64,000 nucleotides of DNA from Paractinoplanes rishiriensis (GCF_016862375.1 NZ_BOMV01000063.1:79552-143551), one strand, 5' to 3'. Positions 50,407 through 59,589 are shown, counted from the first letter of the stretch. Notes: generated by a model not told the origin, from the sequence alone. Numbers and translations are program-made.

Positions 50407-51128
50407 CCGGTTGCCTTTCCGAGGTACGCGTCGATCACGACGGCGTCGCCGAGCACCGCCTGCGGTTCCCCGTCGGCGATCACCCGGCCGGTGTCCATGC
50501 AGACCAGCCGCTCCACCACCTGCACCAGGACGTGCACGATGTGCTCGATCCAGACGATCGCGGTGCCGCCGGCCCGGACCTGCTTGATCGCGGTGACCAA
50601 CTCGGCCGCCTCGGCGTCGGTGAGGCCCGCCCCGATCTCGTCGAGCAGCACCACGTCCGGGCCGGTGGCCAGGCAGCGGGCCAGTTCCAGGCGCTTGCGG
50701 TGCAGCAGGCCGAGGCTCTCGGCACGGCGGTTGGCCAGCCCGGCCAGCCCGCATTCGTCGAGCACCTCGATGCAGCGCCGGTGCGCCGCGGCGCCGGACA
50801 GCCCGGCGCCGTATGCCGCCGCGACCACCACGTTCTCCAGCACGGTCATCCCGCCGAACGGGCGCGGCACCTGGAACGCCCGGCCCACGCCCATCCGGCA
50901 GCGCTGGTCGGGCCGGGTGCGGGTGATGTCGCGCCCGCGGAACGACACCGTCCCGGCCGACGGGCGCACCGCGCCGGCCAGGACGTTGAGCAGCGTCGTC
51001 TTTCCGGCCCCGTTCGGGCCGACGATGCCGACCGCCTCGCCCGCGGAGACCGTGAAGTCGACACCCTGCAACACCTGCAGGTCGCCGTAGCGCATGCCGA
51101 GCCCGCGGCCGTCCAGAATGACCGTCAT
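50403..51128 (-). CDS. livG: ABC transporter ATP-binding protein (LivG family)
   Basis: A 241-residue ATPase. Walker A GPNGAGKTT (about 37-45) and Walker B VVLLDEIGAGL are clear. The canonical LSGGQ signature is replaced by SLGLLHRKRLELARCL, a variant seen in a divergent branch of LivG proteins, and the switch region is WIEHIV. The C-terminal GEPQAVLGDAVVIDAYLG is normal. ATG 51128 overlaps the stop of the binding-protein gene (ATGA). Confidence 0.9.
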
Positions 51129-52441
51129 CGGTACGGCAGCAGTTTCGCGGCGACCGGCACGTTGGGGTCGGAGGAGTTCTCCACCTGGACGAACTCGACC
51201 TGGTAGCGGCTGTCCGTCGACTTGATCCACTGGCCGCCGAGGATCGGCGCGGTCACCACGTTGGCGTTCGGGCCCTTGCCGAACTCCAGCTTGCCGACCG
51301 GGGTGTCGATGCTCAGCGACCCGATCGCCTTGGCCACGCCCGCCTTGTCCTTGGGGTCGGCGACGGCCTGGAACGCCGCGGCGGCCACGTCGAACAGCGC
51401 GAGGCTCGGCCCGAGCTGCTGGTTCCACTGCTTGCCGGCGGCCTGGTAGCCGTCGCCGAGCGCCTTGCTGTCGACGCCGGTCAGCGACGACTTGTACGGC
51501 CACCACGGCGCCCAGTAGGCACCGCCCGCGATGTTCAGGCCGATCGGACCGAGCGCCTCGATCTGCGACGGGAACAGCCCGGTCTTGGCAACCTGGCAGA
51601 TCTTCGGCTGATATCCCTGCTGGGCGGCCTGCCGCCAGAACGTGGCGAAGTCCGGCGGGATCGGGAAGGTATTGAAGATCTCGCAGTTCTCCCGCTTGAA
51701 CAGGGCGATCTGCGCCGAGTAGTCGTTGGTGCCGCTGGTGTAGGCGCCCGGGTCCACGATGGTGTAGCCGGACTTGGTCAGCAGCGGGCCGAGCGCGGCC
51801 CGGATGGCGTTGCCGTCCGAGTCGTTCGGCCACATGACACCGACCTTCTTGTTCGTCGGCACCTGCGGCCACTCGTGGGTGTACATGTTGTGGAACTGCT
51901 CGACGCCGAAGCAGAAGTGGTAGGTGAACTTGTAGGCGTTCTTCTCCTCCGGCTTGGCGCCGCGGCCGAAGTACCAGGCCTGCCAGGGCACCACGGTGGA
52001 GACGCACGGCACGCCGGCCGCCTCGCACGCGTCGGAGACCGGGTTGACCGTCTCGGGGGTGGACGTGGTGAGCATCAGGTCGACCGCGTCGCCGTTGATC
52101 AGGTCGTTGGCGACCTGCGCGGAGCGCTGCGGGTTGGACTGGCTGTCCCGGTCGAGGATCTGCACCTCGTACTGGGTGCCGCCGATCGAGAGCCCACCGG
52201 CGAGTGCCTTCTTGGCCAGATCCAGGACGTAGGCGTCGGGTTCGCCGAAGCCGGCCGCGGCACCGGTCCGCGGGCTGACGAAGCCGATCTTGAGGACGGG
52301 TTTGCTGGTGTTGCCGGAACTCTCCTCGCTGCCCAGGCCGCCGCACGCGGTCAGCAGCGGCGCGGTGGCGGTCAGGGAGATGCCGATGCCGGTCGCGCGG
52401 AGCAGGTCGCGCCGGGTGATGCCCGATTGGCTGACATTCAT
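51125..52441 (-). CDS. Liv-type substrate-binding lipoprotein
   Basis: A 438-residue ABC substrate-binding protein (periplasmic-binding-protein type 1, family 6), first gene of the operon. ATG 52441 has AGGAGG six bases upstream. The N-terminus combines a twin-arginine motif (TRRDLLRATG) with a lipobox LTAC, so Tat export with lipidation is likely. Then LKIGFVSPRTGAAAGFGEPD and DLMLTTSTPETVNPVSDA form lobe 1. Aromatic residues (YFGRG, HFCFGVEQFHNMY) in the cleft region suggest a non-standard, perhaps aromatic, ligand. A promoter is visible upstream. Confidence 0.9.
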   Translation of the reverse strand: MNVSQSGITRRDLLRATGIGISLTATAPLLTACGGLGSEESSGNTSKPVLKIGFVSPRTGAAAGFGEPDAYVLDLAKKALAGGLSIGGTQYEVQILDRDSQSNPQRSAQVANDLINGDAVDLMLTTSTPETVNPVSDACEAAGVPCVSTVVPWQAWYFGRGAKPEEKNAYKFTYHFCFGVEQFHNMYTHEWPQVPTNKKVGVMWPNDSDGNAIRAALGPLLTKSGYTIVDPGAYTSGTNDYSAQIALFKRENCEIFNTFPIPPDFATFWRQAAQQGYQPKICQVAKTGLFPSQIEALGPIGLNIAGGAYWAPWWPYKSSLTGVDSKALGDGYQAAGKQWNQQLGPSLALFDVAAAAFQAVADPKDKAGVAKAIGSLSIDTPVGKLEFGKGPNANVVTAPILGGQWIKSTDSRYQVEFVQVENSSDPNVPVAAKLLPYR

Positions 52442-52473
52442 GGGAAGCCTCCTGGCGAGGACTGGTGCCGAGG

Positions 52474-52503
52474 AAGGTAGGAGTCGCCTCTCGGGGCCGT
52501 CAA
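52474..52503 (-). promoter_or_regulatory. promoter of the Liv-type operon
   Basis: Minus-strand TTGACG (52503-52498), 18 bases, then TACCTT (52479-52474). The two-part element at 52509-52536 lies just upstream, where an IclR-type activator or repressor could bind. Confidence 0.55.
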
Positions 52504-52508
52504 CGGCT

Positions 52509-52536
52509 TGTTCGAATATCCGGAACTCGTGTTGAT
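52509..52536. promoter_or_regulatory. shared control element, copy A
   Basis: TGTTCGAA (52509-52516) followed after 12 bases by GTGTTGAT (52529-52536), between the divergent binding-protein and iclR-type genes. The same pair with a 13-base spacer occurs at 53351-53379. Confidence 0.55.
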
Positions 52537-52549
52537 AGAGTGCGACACC

Positions 52550-53350
52550 ATGGCCGACGCATCCGGGTCCTTCTCCCAGTCCCTCGAGCGTGGGCTGCGG
52601 ATTCTCACCGAGTTCGCGGAGAACGGGCCGGTGCTGGGCATCGCCGAGCTGTCCCGCGCGGTCGACCTCAACCGCAGCACCACCCACCGCTACGTGGCCA
52701 CGCTGACCGCGCTCGGCTTCCTCCAGCAGGACCCGGACACCCGCAAGTACTCGCTCGGCCCGCGGGTGGTCGACCTCGGGTTCGCCGCGATCAGCTCGAT
52801 GGAGATCACCGGGGTGGCCGCCGGATACCTCCAGGTGCTCTCCGACGAGACCGGATGCGCGGCCAGCATGGCGGTGCTCGACGGCGCCGACATCGTCTAC
52901 GTCGAGCGGCGCCGCAGCCGGCGCACCGCGGGCCTGGCCGTCGACCTCAACCTGCACGTCGGGTCCCGGCTGCCGGCCTACTGCACGTCGATGGGCAAGG
53001 TGCTGCTGGCCTACCGCGACCCGGTGGCGCTGCGCCCGCTGCTCGACCGGATGGACCTGGCCCGCCGCGGCCCCAAGACCATCACGGTGCGGGAACAGCT
53101 GGTCACCGCGCTGGCCAAGGTGCGCCAGGCCGGCGTCGCGGTGAACGACGAGGAACTCGCCCCCGGGCTGCGCTCGATCGCCGCCCCGGTGCGCGACCGC
53201 TCCGGCCAGGTGGTCGCCGCGATCAACGTGGCCGTCCACCTGACCACCTGGACCACCTCGGTCGAGTCGGTGATCAGCCGGCTGTCCGGGCCGCTGCTGC
53301 GGTGCGCCGCGGACATCTCGCACCAGCTGGGATATCGACCCCGGTCCTGA
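52550..53350 (+). CDS. IclR family transcriptional regulator
   Basis: A 266-residue regulator from ATG 52550 (MADASGSFSQSLERGL); an upstream TTG at 52508 would add 14 atypical residues. The N-terminal winged HTH is ILTEFAENGPVLGIAELSRAVDLNRSTTHRYVATL (here in two parts), then the GAF-like effector domain with DGADIVYVERRRSRRTAGL, LPAYCTSMGKVLLAY and IAAPVRDRSGQVVAAINVAVH. Family members often sense aromatic acids or their intermediates. It is divergent from the Liv operon and precedes the second aldehyde dehydrogenase, and probably governs both. Confidence 0.92.
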   Translation: MADASGSFSQSLERGLRILTEFAENGPVLGIAELSRAVDLNRSTTHRYVATLTALGFLQQDPDTRKYSLGPRVVDLGFAAISSMEITGVAAGYLQVLSDETGCAASMAVLDGADIVYVERRRSRRTAGLAVDLNLHVGSRLPAYCTSMGKVLLAYRDPVALRPLLDRMDLARRGPKTITVREQLVTALAKVRQAGVAVNDEELAPGLRSIAAPVRDRSGQVVAAINVAVHLTTWTTSVESVISRLSGPLLRCAADISHQLGYRPRS

Positions 53351-53379
53351 TGTTCGAACTGTTGAAACAGCGTGTTGAT
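53351..53379. promoter_or_regulatory. shared control element, copy B
   Basis: TGTTCGAA (53351-53358, part of the palindrome GTTCGAAC) and GTGTTGAT (53372-53379) with CTGTTGAAACAG, itself a palindrome, between. It overlaps the -35 region of the next gene. Confidence 0.55.
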
Positions 53380-53403
53380 TGCTGGGAAATCTCGGCCTAG
53401 GTT
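53375..53403 (+). promoter_or_regulatory. promoter of the second aldehyde dehydrogenase gene
   Basis: TTGATT (53375-53380), 17 bases, TAGGTT (53398-53403), with the ATG 33 bases further on. The -35 lies in control element copy B, so a regulator bound there would affect polymerase directly. Confidence 0.6.
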
Positions 53404-53435
53404 GGGCGCACCCCGCCCGACGCTCGGAGGCCCTG

Positions 53436-54899
53436 ATGGCTCTTCTCGACAGCAACCGCTGGCACGACCTGATCTTCGACGGTGGCTCCTGGCGGCCCGG
53501 CAGCGGCGCGTCCATCGACGTGATCGAACCGGCCACCGGCGAGGCCCTGGGCCAGGTCACCCTGGCCACCCCCGACGACGTGACCCGCGCCGCCAAGGTG
53601 GCCGCCGAGGCGCAGCGGGAGTGGGCCGCGGCGCCGCACTTCCACCGGGCCGCGGTGCTGCGCAGGGCCGCCGCGCTCTGGGCCGAGCATGCCGAGGAGA
53701 TCTCCTGGTGGAACATCCGCGAGGTCGGCGCGATCCCCGGGATGGCCGGGTTCGCGGTGCACGTGGCCGAGCAGGAGTGCTGGGAGGCGGCGGCGCTGCC
53801 CAGCCGCCCGTACGGCGAACTGGTGCCCTCCGGCGACCCCCGGCTGTCGATGACCCGCCGCTACCCGGCCGGGGTGGTCGGCGTGATCGCACCGTTCAAC
53901 GTGCCGATCATCCTGGCCATCCGCTCGGTCGCGCCGGCACTGGCGCTCGGCAACGCCGTACTGCTCAAGCCCGATCCCCGGACGGCGGTGACCGGCGGTC
54001 TGGTGCTGGCCCGCATCTTCCAGGAGGCCGGCCTGCCGGACGGGCTGCTCCAGGTGCTGCCCGGTGCCGCCGACGTGGGCGAGGCCATGGTCTCCGACCC
54101 GCGGGTGCCGGTCATCTCGTTCACCGGTTCCACCGAGGCCGGCCGCCGGGTCGGCGCGCTGGCCGGCAGCCACCTCAAGCGGGCCCACCTCGAGCTGGGC
54201 GGCAACTCGGCGCTGATCGTGCTGGACGACGCCGACCTGGACGCCGCGGTCGGGCTGGCCGCCTGGGGCAGCTGGTTCCACCAGGGACAGATCTGCATGA
54301 CCACCGGCCGGCACCTGGTGCACGAGCGCATCTACGACGAGTTCGTCGAGCGGCTGGCGGACAAGGCGGCCAAGCTGCCGGTCGGCGACCCGGCCCGGGA
54401 GCAGGTAGCGCTCGGCCCGATCATCGACGAGGGCCAGCGCGACAAGATCCACGACATCGTCACGGCCAGCGTCGGCGACGGCGTGCGGCTGGCCGCCGGC
54501 GGCGAGTTCGACCGGCTGTTCTACCGGCCCACCGTGCTGGCCGGGGTCGGCGCCACCACGCCGGCGTTCGCCCGCGAGATCTTCGGCCCGGTCGCCCCGG
54601 TGGCCCGCTTCGGCACCGTCGACGAGGCGGTTGCGCTGGCCACCACCAGCGAGTACGGCCTGTCCCTGGGCATCGTCACCCGGGACGCGATGCGCGGCGT
54701 CGAACTGGCCGACCGCATCCCCACCGGCATCGTGCACATCAACGACCAGACCGTGAACGACGAGGCGAACGCCCCGTTCGGCGGCACCGGCGCCTCGGGC
54801 ACCGGCTCCCGCTTCGGCGGCGCACAGGCCAACATCGAGGCGTTCACCGAGACCCGCTGGGTGACCGTCCGCAGCCAGGCCGCGACCTACCCGTTCTGA
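53436..54899 (+). CDS. aldehyde dehydrogenase (benzaldehyde-DH-like)
   Basis: A 487-residue NAD(P)-dependent aldehyde dehydrogenase. ATG 53436 has CGGAGG six bases upstream. All catalytic residues are present: Lys178 in LLKPDPRT, FTGSTEAGR, Glu253 in HLELGGNSAL and Cys287 in HQGQICMTT. It is about the same length and numbering as the operon-distal aldehyde dehydrogenase, and both resemble benzaldehyde/vanillin-type enzymes. Its own promoter lies beside a probable IclR element. It converges with the endonuclease V gene, and the two overlap by 13 bases at their ends. Confidence 0.93.
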   Translation: MALLDSNRWHDLIFDGGSWRPGSGASIDVIEPATGEALGQVTLATPDDVTRAAKVAAEAQREWAAAPHFHRAAVLRRAAALWAEHAEEISWWNIREVGAIPGMAGFAVHVAEQECWEAAALPSRPYGELVPSGDPRLSMTRRYPAGVVGVIAPFNVPIILAIRSVAPALALGNAVLLKPDPRTAVTGGLVLARIFQEAGLPDGLLQVLPGAADVGEAMVSDPRVPVISFTGSTEAGRRVGALAGSHLKRAHLELGGNSALIVLDDADLDAAVGLAAWGSWFHQGQICMTTGRHLVHERIYDEFVERLADKAAKLPVGDPAREQVALGPIIDEGQRDKIHDIVTASVGDGVRLAAGGEFDRLFYRPTVLAGVGATTPAFAREIFGPVAPVARFGTVDEAVALATTSEYGLSLGIVTRDAMRGVELADRIPTGIVHINDQTVNDEANAPFGGTGASGTGSRFGGAQANIEAFTETRWVTVRSQAATYPF

Positions 54900-55543
54900 G
54901 AGGCGCGCAGCGCGGCCCGGGAGCTGATGTCGGCCTGGCGGGTAGGTTCGGGGATCCGGAAACCGGCGCTCAGGCGTACCGCCAGATCGGTGCAGTCGGC
55001 TAGGGCGATGCGGTGGCCGGCGGACACGAAGACCGGCTTGGTGTGGTCGCGGGTGCGCACCCGGCGGCCCACGACCTCGCCCCGGTCGGTCAGGTCGGAC
55101 CAGGCGCCGCGGTGTGCGGCCGGCTCCGGGCCGGTGCCCACGAATGCGGTCTTGGCCACGCCGAACGCCGGCACGTCGAGCAGCACGCCGAGGTGGCAGG
55201 CCAGGCCGAAGCGGCGCGGGTGGGCCACCCCGTAACCGTCGCAGATGAGCAGGGGCGGTGGCTGGCTGAGCCGGTCGATCGCGGCCAGCAGCAACGGGAC
55301 CTCCCGGAAGGCGAGCAGGCCCGGTACGTACGGGAAAGTGACCTCGCCGGCCGCCGTGGCGACCTCGAGCACCGCCCGGCTGGACACCTCGACCAGCACC
55401 GCGGCGGCCACCGCGCGGTCCGAGCCGGTGTCGTAGGTGACGTCCAGGCCGACCACGGTCCCGGGCAGCGGGCCGCGGCCGGCCGGCAGCACCAGCCGGG
55501 TGCGCAACTCGTCCTGCACCCGCTCGGCCTCGTCCGGTCGCAT
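54887..55543 (-). CDS. nfi: endonuclease V (deoxyinosine 3' endonuclease)
   Basis: A 218-residue repair nuclease that cuts DNA one base 3' of deoxyinosine. Marks are VVGLDVTYD (first catalytic Asp), FPYVPGLLAFREVPLLLAAI, LLICDGYGVAHPRRFGLACHLGVLLD (second Asp in the DGxGxAHPR motif) and a late VFVSAGHRIAL. The ATG at 55543 is the usual family start; an ATG six codons upstream (55561) is possible and neither has a strong RBS. The C-terminal end reads 13 bases into the convergent aldehyde dehydrogenase gene. Confidence 0.9.
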   Translation of the reverse strand: MRPDEAERVQDELRTRLVLPAGRGPLPGTVVGLDVTYDTGSDRAVAAAVLVEVSSRAVLEVATAAGEVTFPYVPGLLAFREVPLLLAAIDRLSQPPPLLICDGYGVAHPRRFGLACHLGVLLDVPAFGVAKTAFVGTGPEPAAHRGAWSDLTDRGEVVGRRVRTRDHTKPVFVSAGHRIALADCTDLAVRLSAGFRIPEPTRQADISSRAALRASQNG

Positions 55544-55676
55544 GGCGGACAGGGTAGCCATCCCGCCCGCGGGAGAGGGCAACTGGTATGAGCCGAAAGC
55601 ATCGATATATGTCACTTGATGGTTAGAGTCGCGTGGCAGGGACCCCACCCGAGGTTCCCCCACCTCAGGAGGCAAC

Positions 55677-56222
55677 ATGCTTCTACGACGCTGGGCCGCG
55701 GCGTTCATTGCCGTCGCCGCCCTCGCCGGAGTGCAGGTCGCGAGCGCCACCCCCGCCTCGGCCGCACCGCGCATCCTGTACTACGACGCGAGCCAGGCTC
55801 AGGAATTCCAGGCCGCGGTCGCCCAGGGCGCGCAGATCTGGAACAGCCGGGCCACCAACGTCCAGCTCCAGCCGGTGCCGGCCGGTCGCACCCCCAACAT
55901 CCGGGTGTACGCGGACAACGGCTGGCCGCGGGCGCAGACCACGTCGCTCGGCAACGGCCGCTGGTACATGGGCCGCCAGGCAGTCAACCAGGGTTACTAC
56001 GTGCCGCGGATCGCCGCCCACGAGTTCGGTCACCTGCTCGGCCTGCCGGACCGCCGTACCGGTCTGTGCGCCGACCTGATGTCCGGCAGCAGCGCGCCGG
56101 TGTCCTGCCAGAACGCGTACCCGAACGCCACCGAGACCAACACGGTGAACCGCAACTTCGCCAGCGCCGCGACGGCCGCGCCGACCACCTACGTGTGGCA
56201 GCCGTCGCTGGTCGCGCCGTAG
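55677..56222 (+). CDS. snapalysin-type secreted zinc metalloprotease
   Basis: A 181-residue small neutral protease (M7). CAGGAGG precedes ATG 55677. A signal peptide of about 30 residues ends at ASAA. The active site is AAHEFGHLLGLPD, giving His115, Glu116, His119 and Asp125, the HExxHxxGxxD pattern unique to snapalysins where Asp is the third zinc ligand. CADLMSG (Met-turn region) and two Cys follow. Unlike classic snapalysins there is almost no propeptide. A strong hairpin lies downstream. Confidence 0.92.
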   Translation: MLLRRWAAAFIAVAALAGVQVASATPASAAPRILYYDASQAQEFQAAVAQGAQIWNSRATNVQLQPVPAGRTPNIRVYADNGWPRAQTTSLGNGRWYMGRQAVNQGYYVPRIAAHEFGHLLGLPDRRTGLCADLMSGSSAPVSCQNAYPNATETNTVNRNFASAATAAPTTYVWQPSLVAP

Positions 56223-56245
56223 GACTTTCCGGTCAAGAGGGGGTG

Positions 56246-56279
56246 GATCGCCGTCGCGCTCTGGGGCGCGGCGGCGATC
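56246..56279 (+). terminator. terminator of the snapalysin gene
   Basis: A 14-bp stem, 56246-56259 with 56266-56279, in which one pair is a G-U wobble in RNA; loop 6 bases. Flanking G and C runs (56239-56245 and 56280-56287) can extend it. The following 100 bases contain no recognised gene. Confidence 0.75.
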
Positions 56280-56384
56280 ACCTCCCCCCGCTGATCGCCC
56301 AGTACGGCGCCGGCGTCACCACCGCGCAGATCGGGCGCACCGGCAGCCCCGGCGACCGGGCCGTCAAGCCGGACCGGCGGCTGC

Positions 56385-57053
56385 TCATCGACCTGCTGGT
56401 GAGCGGGGCCGTGCAACCGTCGACAGTGTCTTGACCGGGCGCCGGCGCGCCGCGGCGACCGCCGTGCCGACGATCGCGCCGAGGGTGGCCAGGGCCATGT
56501 CCCGGTGCGCGTCCCACATGTCGCCCTGCTGGCCGTTGTAGGCCTCGGCCGCGCCGGCGCCCAGCGTCATCGCGATCGCCCATTCGAACAGTTCGTAGAA
56601 CGCGCTGGTGGACAGCACGATCTCGACCGCGGCGAGGGCCGCCGGGCGGGTCCGCCAGCCGCGCCAGTCGCACAGGGCGCGGAAGATCACCGGACCGAAG
56701 ACCAGGCCGTACGCGAGGTGCACGAGCCGGTCGAAGTGGTTGCGCTGCCAGCCGAACATCTCGGACAGGCGGAACCCGAACACCGCGCCGGTCCAGTCGT
56801 CGTAGGGCACGAACGAGTAGATCCAGCGTGCCGCGATCGTGTGCAACGTCAGGAACACGACAATCAGGAGGAACGACGAATAGGGCAGCGGCCGGCGCCG
56901 CTGCAGGACGAGCAGCGCGACCACGCCCACGGCGGTGAGCGAATGGTGCAACGCCTGCTCCACCGGGTACTCCGGGCGCACCCACGTAGCGGCCATCACC
57001 AGCAGGAACGCGAGCAGCGTCCGGCGGTGCGCCCGCGGCAGCCAACTGTCCAT
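56385..57053 (-). CDS. DUF2238 (YjdF-like) membrane protein
   Basis: A 222-residue inner-membrane protein with six hydrophobic helices. Family marks are RNHFDRLVHLAYGLVFGPVI (about 103-122), STSAFYELFEWAIAMTLG and NGQQGDMWDAHRDMALATLG, the three conserved polar blocks of DUF2238. No enzymatic role is established. The conserved charged residues inside helices suggest a transporter or a membrane hydrolase. It is divergent from the cytochrome P450 gene across about 160 bases. Confidence 0.85.
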   Translation of the reverse strand: MDSWLPRAHRRTLLAFLLVMAATWVRPEYPVEQALHHSLTAVGVVALLVLQRRRPLPYSSFLLIVVFLTLHTIAARWIYSFVPYDDWTGAVFGFRLSEMFGWQRNHFDRLVHLAYGLVFGPVIFRALCDWRGWRTRPAALAAVEIVLSTSAFYELFEWAIAMTLGAGAAEAYNGQQGDMWDAHRDMALATLGAIVGTAVAAARRRPVKTLSTVARPRSPAGR

Positions 57054-57215
57054 CCGCCGTATTCAACGCAGCCCTGATCACAGCGCCGTCGCGGTGGCGT
57101 CTCGGGTGTGCTCCGGCGTGTTTGTGAAGAATTTCCTCGCCGAGCGGCCGCGATTTCTTGTACCGCCGTGTGATCATGCTCCGCATACGTCGACCGAGGC
57201 GGTGGAGGAGTTCCG

Positions 57216-58499
57216 GTGGGCATGACGTCGCTGGTGTCCGCGGTGCGGTCACAGGTGCTGGGACTGGTCGCGCGCCGGTTCAACGGGGGAGCGGGACCGT
57301 ACGCCGGCCTGTCGCTCCTGCCTGACAAGATCCTCTTGCCGTTGCACCGGACCGGCCTCGACCCGGTGCCGGAGATGGACCAGCGCCTGGCCGAGCAGCC
57401 GGTGAGCCGGATGCCGCTGCCCTTCGGGATGCGGGCCTGGCTGGTCGCCGGCTACGAGCCGGTCCGGCAGGTGCTGGGCAGCGTGGACGGCTACAGCAAC
57501 GACTTCGGCAAGTTCGCCGGCCGGGTCGGCATCAACGTGGCGGTCGAGCCGGGCGGACTCGGGTTCGCCGACCCGCCGGTGCACACCCGGCTGCGCAAGA
57601 TGCTCACCCCGGAGTTCACCATGCGGCGGCTGGCCCGGCTGCAGCCGCGGATCGAGGCGATCGTCGGCGGCCGGCTGGACGCGATGGCCCAGGCCGGCGG
57701 CACCGCCGACCTGTGGCACGACTTCGCGCTGCCGATCCCCGCACTGACCATCTGCGAGCTGCTCGGCGTCCCGTACGCCGACCGCGACTACTTCCAGAAG
57801 CTGAGCACCGCCCGGTTCGACCTGGCCGAGGGCGGCGGCCCGGCGCTGGACGCGGTCGGCGAGTCGCTCGACTACCTGGGCGGGCTGATCGAGCAGCAGC
57901 GCCGCGAGCCGGGCGACGGGCTGCTCGGGTCGCTGATCCGGGCGCACGGCAGCGACATCGACGACCGGGAGCTGGCCGGGCTGGCCGACGGGGTGCTGAC
58001 CGGCGGCCTGGAGACCAGCGCCAGCATGCTGGCCCTCGGCGCGCTGCTGCTGATGACCGACGAGAGCCTGGGCGCCCGGATGCGGGCCGGCGACGGCGTC
58101 GACAGGATGGTCGAGGAGCTGCTGCGCTACCTGACCGTGGTGCAGGTGGCGTTCCCCCGGGTGGCGGTCCGCGACGTCCGGGTGGGCGACGCCGACATCC
58201 GGGCCGGCGACGTGGTGATCTGCTCGCTGAGCGGCGCCGACCGGGACAGCCCGATGGGCGTCCGGCCGCACCGGGTCGACCCGGACCGGGCGGCGGCCCG
58301 CTCGCACATGGCGTTCGGCTACGGCATCCACCGCTGCATCGGCGCGGAACTGGCCCGGATGGAGCTGCGCACCGCGTACCCGGCCCTGGTCCGGCGGTTC
58401 CCGGCGATGCGGCCCGCGGTGCCGCCGGCCGAGCTCAACTTCCGCCGGGCCTCGATCGTGTTCGGCCTGGACGCGCTTCCCGTCGAGCTGGGCGAATAG
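57216..58499 (+). CDS. cytochrome P450
   Basis: A 427-residue soluble class I P450. GTG 57216 has GAGGAG about five bases upstream; the ATG two codons on is an alternative. The I-helix oxygen groove is LTGGLETSAS (usually AGxE/DT), the ExxR of the K-helix is EELLRY, and the heme loop FGYGIHRCIGAELARME places the thiolate at Cys374. No ferredoxin or reductase gene is nearby, so electrons must come from elsewhere. The substrate is unknown. It is a single-gene unit closed by a terminator. Confidence 0.93.
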   Translation: MGMTSLVSAVRSQVLGLVARRFNGGAGPYAGLSLLPDKILLPLHRTGLDPVPEMDQRLAEQPVSRMPLPFGMRAWLVAGYEPVRQVLGSVDGYSNDFGKFAGRVGINVAVEPGGLGFADPPVHTRLRKMLTPEFTMRRLARLQPRIEAIVGGRLDAMAQAGGTADLWHDFALPIPALTICELLGVPYADRDYFQKLSTARFDLAEGGGPALDAVGESLDYLGGLIEQQRREPGDGLLGSLIRAHGSDIDDRELAGLADGVLTGGLETSASMLALGALLLMTDESLGARMRAGDGVDRMVEELLRYLTVVQVAFPRVAVRDVRVGDADIRAGDVVICSLSGADRDSPMGVRPHRVDPDRAAARSHMAFGYGIHRCIGAELARMELRTAYPALVRRFPAMRPAVPPAELNFRRASIVFGLDALPVELGE

Positions 58500-58501
58500 G
58501 C

Positions 58502-58531
58502 CGAGCCGCCCGGCAGAAACCGGGCGGCTCG
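58502..58531. terminator. bidirectional terminator
   Basis: A perfect 12-bp stem, 58502-58513 with 58520-58531, around CAGAAA, two bases after the P450 stop and six bases before the end of the convergent glycosidase gene. Confidence 0.88.
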
Positions 58532-58536
58532 ATTCG

Positions 58537-59589
58537 CTACTTGCTGATGCGTACGTTGAAAATGGGGTTTTTGGCGAGGTTGCGGAAGGCGGCCAGGCTG
58601 GACGGCGAGCTGTCGATGCTGATGTCCCGGTCGCCGAACAGGTCCTTCTTGGTGTCGAAGTAGACGATCGCCTTGACCGCCGGGCGCTTGGCCAGCTCGG
58701 GCAGCACGCTGTTGAACTGCGCCGCCTTGTCGACGACCTGTCCGACCCGGTGGTAGGCGCCCCACTCGGCCACCATCAGCGGCTTGCCCGGGTGCTTGGT
58801 GGTCGCCCAGCTGTAGAACGCCTCGCCGCCCTTGGCCCGCCGGTCCAGCAGGTCACCGAACAGGCCGTGGTGGTAGTAGCCCGGCTCGGCGCTGACGTAC
58901 GAGTCCAGGCCGATCCAGTCCACCACGTCGTTGCCCGGGTAGAGGTCCTTCCACCAGCTCCGGCCCATCCACTTCTCGTTGCCCATGTAGGCCATGACGC
59001 TCACCGCGTTGGTGACGCCCTGGGCGCGCAGCCGCTTGGTGACGTAGCGGTACGAGGCGGCGAAGTCCTTGGCCGTCATGCCGGAACCGGCCTCCGGGCG
59101 TACGTCGTCCTCGGGCTCGTGGTTGAGCACCAGGAAGAACTTCTCCGGGAAGGTGGCCTTCACCCGGGCGGCGAACGCGTCGATCCGCGCGTTGTGCTTG
59201 CCGGCCGCGACGGCGGCCCAGGTCGTGCCGTACTCGACCCGCCAGTTCAGCAGCAGCACGCGCGGCTTGGCCGGGTCCCGGGTCATCGCGATCTCGGCGG
59301 CGGTCGGGAACTTCTCGTCGCCCTTGTGGTAGGTGTGGAAGATCGTCGCCGTCCGGCCGCTGAGCTGCTCCCAGTTGCGGTGCTCCAGGTCGCGCGGCTT
59401 GCCGGTGAAGCCACCCGCCGCGACCCCCCACAGCACGTTGCAGGTCGGAACCAGCTTGGCGCCGGTGACGCAGGCCCGCTTGGCCGGAGCCGTCGGGGCG
59501 GTGGCGGCGTGGGCCGCCATCGGACCGGCGAGTGCGACGCCGACGCCGGCGACCAGGGCGGCCAGCGAAGTCACGGACTTGCGAAACAT
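58537..59589 (-). CDS. secreted TIM-barrel glycoside hydrolase (GH26-like)
   Basis: A 350-residue exported enzyme. ATG 59589 has GGGGGAGAT nearby; a longer frame lacks an RBS. The signal peptide ends around AAHA (about 29). The mature barrel begins LWGVAAGGFTGKPRDLEHRN and has FFLVLNHEPEDDVRP (probable acid/base Glu) and KPLMVAEWGAYHR (probable nucleophile Glu), the arrangement of GH26 mannanase-type enzymes. SMGxx-like FDTKKDLFGDRD closes the domain. It may act on mannan or beta-1,3/1,4 glycans. Confidence 0.78.
   Translation of the reverse strand: MFRKSVTSLAALVAGVGVALAGPMAAHAATAPTAPAKRACVTGAKLVPTCNVLWGVAAGGFTGKPRDLEHRNWEQLSGRTATIFHTYHKGDEKFPTAAEIAMTRDPAKPRVLLLNWRVEYGTTWAAVAAGKHNARIDAFAARVKATFPEKFFLVLNHEPEDDVRPEAGSGMTAKDFAASYRYVTKRLRAQGVTNAVSVMAYMGNEKWMGRSWWKDLYPGNDVVDWIGLDSYVSAEPGYYHHGLFGDLLDRRAKGGEAFYSWATTKHPGKPLMVAEWGAYHRVGQVVDKAAQFNSVLPELAKRPAVKAIVYFDTKKDLFGDRDISIDSSPSSLAAFRNLAKNPIFNVRISK

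Noticed and set aside
56288..56434. Short plus-strand protein-like segment after the snapalysin terminator
   Set aside because: It only reads through by joining the snapalysin hairpin region in another frame and resembles no family.
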